A stretch of 64,000 nt of DNA from Thamnocephalis sphaerospora (Eukaryota; Zoopagomycota; Zoopagomycetes; Zoopagales; Sigmoideomycetaceae): contig KZ992428.1 of the NCBI GenBank assembly GCA_003614735.1, positions 1 through 64,000 on the forward strand, written 5' to 3'. Both the position numbers and the translations under genes were made by a program. Below are positions 59,027 to 64,000 of this stretch, one piece after another. Every line of letters starts with the position of its first letter. Positions within the stretch are counted from its first letter, which is position 1. The notes beneath the pieces were generated by a model. That model ran no database searches, was not told the DNA's origin, and saw only the letters and a program-made list of their open reading frames with translations.

Positions 59027-59453
59027 GTGCGCATATCCATTGCCAGCCAATAAATCGGCCCATCGGGCCTTGCTGTGGTTGTAGATCCGCATTTAGCCTT
59101 GTATCCTTGTTGCCTCCCCTTTCTCTCCTGCCGCGACGACTGCTTGGACTGCAGGCCGCCTTGCCAACGCCTGCGCCGACTTCTCTACCCTCTTCTTCTA
59201 CTACGCACTACATTGCAGTGGTGTCTGTTATTGCTAGACTCGGCCCACGCCCAGCCTGCTACGCTGGCGTGTCGTAATTGCGTCTGTTTCCCACCGTACG
59301 CGCCATCTACGCGACCCCGCTTCTCATCCACAGCAGCGACGCAAGACCTGATTGCAGCAGCACCTGGACGTGCTGCCAAGACGACTGCGTTTTTGAGTTG
59401 GCCGTAGCGGTGCGCTGCACCACGCAACAGCTTACCGTGCTACCATCGAGCGG
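59027..59453. promoter_or_regulatory. Promoter region of the amino-acid permease gene
   Basis: 427 bp, pyrimidine-rich on the plus strand, containing the POP 3' UTR and the permease promoter. No TATA box or gene is evident. Confidence 0.4.
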
Positions 59454-61462
59454 ATGACCGACACGGACCACGGACGCGACACCTCGGTGGAGCTCGACAC
59501 GCTACTACCAAATGACGGTCACGGTAGCGAGCGTGTCGTGGCAGACCAGGCCAAGCATGCTGCCTCGTTGGACGCGGCGCACGCTAGCCTTCCGTCGTCG
59601 GCACGCTCCTCCTTTAGTTTGGACTTTGAATCGCCCTACCGCATTCAGCTGGAGCCAACGTCGTTTCGTCCAAAAGCATTAACCAAGTTTCCAGTGACCC
59701 TTAATCTGTTCCACGGCCTTGGCTTGGTGGTAGGCGTCATCATCGGCAGCGGTATCTTTGCCGCTCCGGGCCTGATTCTCCAGCGGGCTGGATCGGTGGC
59801 CGGTGCCGCCATCGTTTGGGTGCTGTGCGGGCTGGTGGCGGCGCTGGGCGCAGCCTGCTATGCGGAACTTGGCTGCGCGCTGCCTACATCGGGCGGAGAA
59901 GCCATCTATCTGGAGCGCGCCTTTGGAGAGCTGTTTGGTTTTCTTTATGAGTGGACGGCGCTGCTGGTGATGAAGGTGAGCGCTGCTGCAGGCGGAGGTG
60001 CGCATGCACTTTGAGCGTACGTCAGCTCACATTCGCGGCGATGCAAAAGCCTGCTGGCAATGCCATTCCACTGGTAGTGTTTGCAGACTACTTTTGCCGC
60101 GCTATTCTCGGCCATACACCGGCCGACTGGGTGGAAAAGCTGGTGTCGGTGGTGGTGCTCCTGCTGGTGACGGCCGTGCATTGCTGGAGCACCAAAGTCG
60201 GTGCCAGCGCTCAGTCGTTTCTCATGGTGCTGAAGCTGCTGGTGGTAGCCGGTATTGGCGTGACAGGCGTGTGCGCCCTTATCTTCCAGGATGAGGTGGT
60301 TCACCGATCGGGCAACTTTCAGGATGTCTGGTCAGGCACGTCGGCCGATCCGGCCGACTGGGCCATTGCATTTTACACTGGACTCTTTGCCTACGATGGC
60401 TGGTAAGTGCCGCTGCTGCTGCTGCTGCGTATCAAGTGAAAGCTCGATTGCTGTAAGCAAAGACAGCGCTAACTGATAGCGGGCCCCACATACACACACT
60501 TTCTTCTTGGTCGTCCATTGTATCGGCACAGGAACAATCTAAACTATGTAGTCGGCGAGCTGCGCAACCCAGCACGCGATCTACCCCTTTCTATCGGGCT
60601 GGGTCTGCCGTTGGTTGTCGTCTGCTATTTGCTGGCCAATCTTGCCTACTGCGTTGCCCTGCCCAAACATATCATTGTCTCTACCGACACTGTGGCAATG
60701 GTAAGCACCCAGGCAGCAGCAATAGCTTGCCTGCATTGATGACACTGACTGTTTTCCCCATGCACACAGGATTTTGCCGCGGTGCTGTTTGGACCCATTG
60801 GCGGTTTTGTGCTGGCAGCATGCGTTGCCATGAGCACGCTTGGTGCGGTCAATGGATCGCTTTTTACCAATGCACGCATCGTTCATCGTGCTGCCACACG
60901 ACAGCATCTGCCGGCCATCTTCTCACATTTACATCCACGGCGGAAAACACCGGTGGCCACTCTGCTCCTACAAGCAGCCATTACGCTGATCTGTGTTGCG
61001 CTAGGCAGCTTTGAGTGGCTGGTGCGCATCTGCGGCGTCATTGCATTCTTCTTTTACGGTGCATGTGCCGCTGCAGTGCTGGTGTTGCGGCGCAAGGAAC
61101 CAGAGTTGGAACGACCGCTGCGTGCGCCTCTGCTTGCCGTCTGGGTCTTTCTTGCCAGTTGCGTGGCGCTGATAATCATCACCATCTGGCGCCAGCCAGT
61201 CGAGGCAGCCATTGGATTCGGCACGCTGCTTAGTGGCGTGTGTGTATGGGCACTGGTTCTGCACCGCCACGCGTGTGTTGAGGGTAAGCGCACCGCGCCA
61301 AGAGAAACCCTAAACGTGACTGTTACTAACGCTTATCTACCCGTGGACGTCAAAATGGCAGTACTGCAGCATGTATGGCATCGGATTGGTGCAAGTGATC
61401 TGTCGTGCATTCGCCGGCCGGCCACGGCTGGCTATGCCCGCCAAAGTAACGACGGTCTATAA
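59454..61462 (+). CDS. L-type amino-acid transporter (APC superfamily, LAT/Mup1-like)
   Basis: Plasma-membrane permease for neutral amino acids. Exons 59454-59975, 60050-60402, 60532-60700 and 60770-61462 give 578 residues. An about 80-residue cytosolic N-terminus precedes TM1, which carries the substrate-binding break GVIIGSGIFAAPG. Other LAT features are AELGCALPTSGGEAIYLERA and FGFLYEWTALLVMKPAGNAI, DGWNNLNYVVGELRNPARDL (TM6 region, across intron 2) and MSTLGAVNGSLFTNARIVHR. About 12 membrane segments are expected. Animal LATs pair with a 4F2hc/rBAT glycoprotein; fungal relatives such as Mup1 do not, and no partner is present here. Substrate (methionine versus branched-chain or others) cannot be read from sequence. 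Confidence 0.92.
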
Positions 61463-61646
61463 GGCATCACCGATGGTGTCATGCATGGGGCACGCTTATA
61501 TCTATATTTCCCTTTGACTCTGCTGACAGCATCGCTACAGCGGCCAGAGAATAAAGGCCCTGGCCAACGTAGAAATACTATGTCAAAATGTGATACACGG
61601 CGGCGTGCATCCCGCATAATATTCACTATCTGTCGCGACAGTATTA

Positions 61647-62936
61647 TTATGTAGACGTACAGTTGGTCCGGAGATATAGATGCTGTTGCAGCTGGTTCAC
61701 TGCGCTGGCTACATCAGGGCTGCACTGATCATCGACCAACAGCTCGTAGCAAATGCTCGCTATGTGCTCGGAACGAACCATATTTGCATCTTCACTTGAT
61801 ACCACATCCGGTGGCGCCACTGTTGCACCTAGCAAAAGCCCAGCGGTTTGCTGGTCAAGCATCATGCGGTTTTCCGCATTGAGAGTGCCGCGTAAGCCTT
61901 TAAAATATTCCAACAGGTCGCGGAGAAAGGTTTCGCGGCCGGGCTGTGTGGCTATCACAAATGCTGTCGTGATCAGACCTTCGGCAATCACCAGCTTTGG
62001 CAGCTGTAGCGCTTGCGAGCGGCCTGCGTATATCAGAGAAAGGTCGGTGAGGAACGGATGAGTGAAGATATTCCTTAACAGTTCTCGCAGCGCCTCTTCG
62101 TCAATTCGAGCTTCCGATGCTTCGTGTCGCAGGAGGTAAGCGGCATGCGTGAGAATAGGTAGATGCTGAGCCACATCTGCAATGTCTTCAAACCGTGGCA
62201 CACGATTGTCTGGTCGTATGCATAGGCGACCGGCCAGGCAGCACAGCTGGCCGATCAGTAAATGTGGCTGCGAGCTACGACGTAGACCGCATGTAATCAA
62301 GTCCACCAGCCGACCAAATGGCTCGTGGAAACAGACGCGACCGCAATTGGCAAACTGCACAAGCACCGAGCGACATGGTCCTGCAGTGTCGGCGCATGCT
62401 TTCATCAGCTTCGCAAGCAGTTGGTGGTTATGCGCAATGCTGTTTTGCCGCATAATCTCCAGACAATTACTGCGCAGCTGCGGCGACTCTAGCGCCATAA
62501 GAAAAATGTGCAGCTGCTCCCGATGGGTGAATTCTACGCCGACTGATGGCTTAAAGGCGGTTTCTGCCTCTGACTCCCCTCTGAATATGGTGGGTTGCGA
62601 CGAAGACTGGCGTAATGGTACGGACGAGCCGGCCGCGCATTGGATGCCAGCGGCAGGAAAATTATCGGTGCTGTGAAAGGCGCTCTTTGAAAAAGCGGGC
62701 GCAGCATCATGTAGCGAGGCCGCCATCAGCTTTGACGAAGACACTGGCGGCAGCAGCGAGGATAGCGACGAAGACCGTAGCGGCGCTTGCTCAATGTCAG
62801 CATCATTGCACTCAGTCTGCGAATCCACGTCGCTGCCTCCAATTGTGACTGTTTCTTGAATGTACAGCGTTGCCGGCTCAGAGTTGCTCCGTGGTGGTTG
62901 GACCCACATAGACGAAGACAGGGCTGGTATTTGCAT
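61647..62936 (-). CDS. Unrecognised 429-residue protein, helical C-terminal domain
   Basis: Single exon. The first about 135 residues are Ser-rich and disordered. From about residue 140 the protein is a run of amphipathic helices (HREQLHIFLMALESPQLRSN, IAHNHQLLAKLMKACAD, LIGQLCCLAGRLCI, ELLRNIFTHPFLTDLSLIYA). Near the end is RGTLNAENRMMLDQQTAGLL, faintly like the 'NxMxxxNLAxxxGP' helix of RhoGAP domains, but no arginine finger is obvious, so I do not call it a GAP. A HEAT/armadillo-like helical scaffold is an alternative. Codon use and the long uninterrupted frame support it as real. It shares a divergent promoter with the last gene of the window. Confidence 0.6.
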   Translation of the reverse strand: MQIPALSSSMWVQPPRSNSEPATLYIQETVTIGGSDVDSQTECNDADIEQAPLRSSSLSSLLPPVSSSKLMAASLHDAAPAFSKSAFHSTDNFPAAGIQCAAGSSVPLRQSSSQPTIFRGESEAETAFKPSVGVEFTHREQLHIFLMALESPQLRSNCLEIMRQNSIAHNHQLLAKLMKACADTAGPCRSVLVQFANCGRVCFHEPFGRLVDLITCGLRRSSQPHLLIGQLCCLAGRLCIRPDNRVPRFEDIADVAQHLPILTHAAYLLRHEASEARIDEEALRELLRNIFTHPFLTDLSLIYAGRSQALQLPKLVIAEGLITTAFVIATQPGRETFLRDLLEYFKGLRGTLNAENRMMLDQQTAGLLLGATVAPPDVVSSEDANMVRSEHIASICYELLVDDQCSPDVASAVNQLQQHLYLRTNCTST

Positions 62937-63433
62937 CGTTATCTTTGCGCGTGGCTGCAGTGGTGGCGGCGACTACGTGTAGCGGTACAATCTGCTGTCT
63001 ACAAAAGCAGCGGTATAGCGCAGGCACGATATGGCGGAAAGGATGAGAGAATACGCAGTGCTGTCTGTGCGCGTGGGGTGGCCAAGTGTGCCAAAGCGGT
63101 ATGGTGTCGTATGGTTGCTAGCGCACGCTACCAACCGAGACCAATTTATAAAAGTCTCCTGCGTCACGGTCTTGTATACTCGATTGCCCTCCTTTTATAG
63201 CCTCCTTTTCCTTAGCTTGCCGAGGCATGCTGTCAAAAAGTCCCCTGAAGACAACTGTCGTGTGTGCATTGATTGGTCGTTTGAAATCGGCCGTATCAAA
63301 TTGGTCCTAGTCCGCCTGACACCTCGCATCTTTGTTTTTTGCCTCTTTCCCCACAACACCGCTTTGCCACTCCCTGCTCCGACCGCTTACCGACATATTC
63401 ACCCTTTCCTAGGCACTAGCCAGTCTTCTAGTC
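62937..63433. promoter_or_regulatory. Divergent promoter with a TATA box for each direction
   Basis: 497 bp between outward-facing genes. TATAAAA on the plus strand at 63147-63153 lies 281 bases before the plus-strand start codon. TATAAAA on the minus strand at 63193-63199 lies 257 bases before the minus-strand start codon. The right half is pyrimidine-rich. Confidence 0.5.
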
Positions 63434-63963
63434 ATGTCTAGCACCGCTAAAGGTAGGCTATGATACCGGCGGGCTGTCAAATTCGGTCGGCTGATGAGCA
63501 CCAACATATAGATGAGCTGTCCGGTCGGTCAGTGGTGCAAAGTCCACTTGAAAGTCCTGCAAACCGTCAGACCACCACTGCCACCCCGCCGCCAAGAGCG
63601 TCCTCTGGTGCTGCCCCTGTAGACATAACAGCAGTATCGCCGCCAGCGTCACCTGCTTCATCAAACGTAGGCACAGGCAGTACAAAGCCGGGCGATAAGG
63701 ACTCGGCAGCGGGGCGTGGCAGCCAGCAAACACACGGATCCACAGAGCCAGCGCCGCCCACGGCGGTGGATGCTAGTCCAGCAGCGTCAGATGCTCTGAC
63801 AACACCGCCGCCATCGGGTGGCCGTGCAGGACGCGCACCTCCCAAAGAGCGCGTTACCTATTCACCAAGCATGCTGCATGAAAAGTACCCAGAACGCAAA
63901 ATTCTATCCGACTCCACACTAGAGTCTGTAGCTCAGCTGATCCGCAGCGGAAAGGGCACGTAG
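63434..63963 (+). CDS. Low-complexity protein with a conserved-looking C-terminal motif (may continue past window)
   Basis: Exon 1 (63434-63452) codes only MSSTAK and joins exon 2 (from 63512) in phase 1 across a 59-bp intron. The visible product is 156 residues. The body is Ser/Ala/Pro/Thr-rich and disordered. The last 35 residues are different in character (RVTYSPSMLHEKYPERKIL then SDSTLESVAQLIRSGKG), with a YxxxxL pattern and a short helix. The frame ends at 63961, but that TAG overlaps a possible GT donor (AC/GTAGTTTG), so the gene may well continue beyond the window. I do not recognise the family. Confidence 0.5.
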
Positions 63964-64000
63964 TTTGTGGCATGTAGGTCCATCGATCGGTGACCTTGCT

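Noticed and set aside
61647-62936. RhoGAP domain in the 429-residue protein
   Set aside because: Only a faint similarity near the C-terminus; no arginine finger or other conserved RhoGAP blocks could be found.

Overview
The window looks like nuclear DNA of a filamentous fungus outside the Dikarya. It has GT-AG introns of about 55-80 bp with CTAAC/CTGAC-type branch points, tight gene packing on both strands, and fungal markers: the DASH kinetochore subunit Ask1, the Dug3 glutathione-degradation subunit, Svf1, a Boi-type polarity scaffold and a Syt1/Sec74-type ARF-GEF. It also keeps a presenilin, which common yeasts and most Dikarya lack. I lean towards an early-diverging 'zygomycete' lineage but cannot name the genus. 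All gene models were made by hand from the sequence, checking reading phase at every splice junction.

Layout. 1-12 kb: C-terminal part of ASK1 (+), SVF1 (-), a 2.6 kb gene-free interval, the phosphate permease PHO84 (+), a mitochondrial PPR-like protein (-) and DUG3 (-, 8 exons). 12-25 kb: an NDUFAF7-type mitochondrial methyltransferase (+), phosphomannose isomerase (-), argininosuccinate synthase ARG1 (-), a 2.5 kb promoter-like interval, a Boi-like SH3-SAM-PH protein that also ends in a calponin-homology domain (+), and ELP4 (-). 25-41 kb: a small coiled-coil protein (+), a 2151-residue Sec7-PH ARF-GEF (-), an F-box-like/zinc protein (-), a PHYHD1-type dioxygenase (+, 9 exons), a LaeA-like methyltransferase (+) and an F-box protein (-). 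41-54 kb: SMC5 (+, 27 exons), a retroelement Gag-like zinc-knuckle protein (+), an intracellular GH18 chitinase (+), a MYND-presenilin fusion (-), ATG10 (-) and NAA50 (+). 54-64 kb: a second small coiled-coil protein (-), the methionine-salvage enzyme MtnB (-), prolyl oligopeptidase (+), an L-type amino-acid permease (+), an unrecognised 429-residue protein (-) and a low-complexity protein that runs to the window end (+).

The genes are mostly housekeeping and do not form one pathway. The clearest novelty is the protein at 49990-52053. A complete MYND zinc finger and the first presenilin membrane helix lie in one uninterrupted exon. Seven further exons supply both catalytic aspartates and the PAL motif, so the protein looks like a catalytically competent intramembrane aspartyl protease with a new N-terminal interaction module. 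Secondary points are the SH3-SAM-PH-CH architecture, a four-copy repeat in the ARF-GEF linker, microexons of 18-26 nt, and GC-AG introns.
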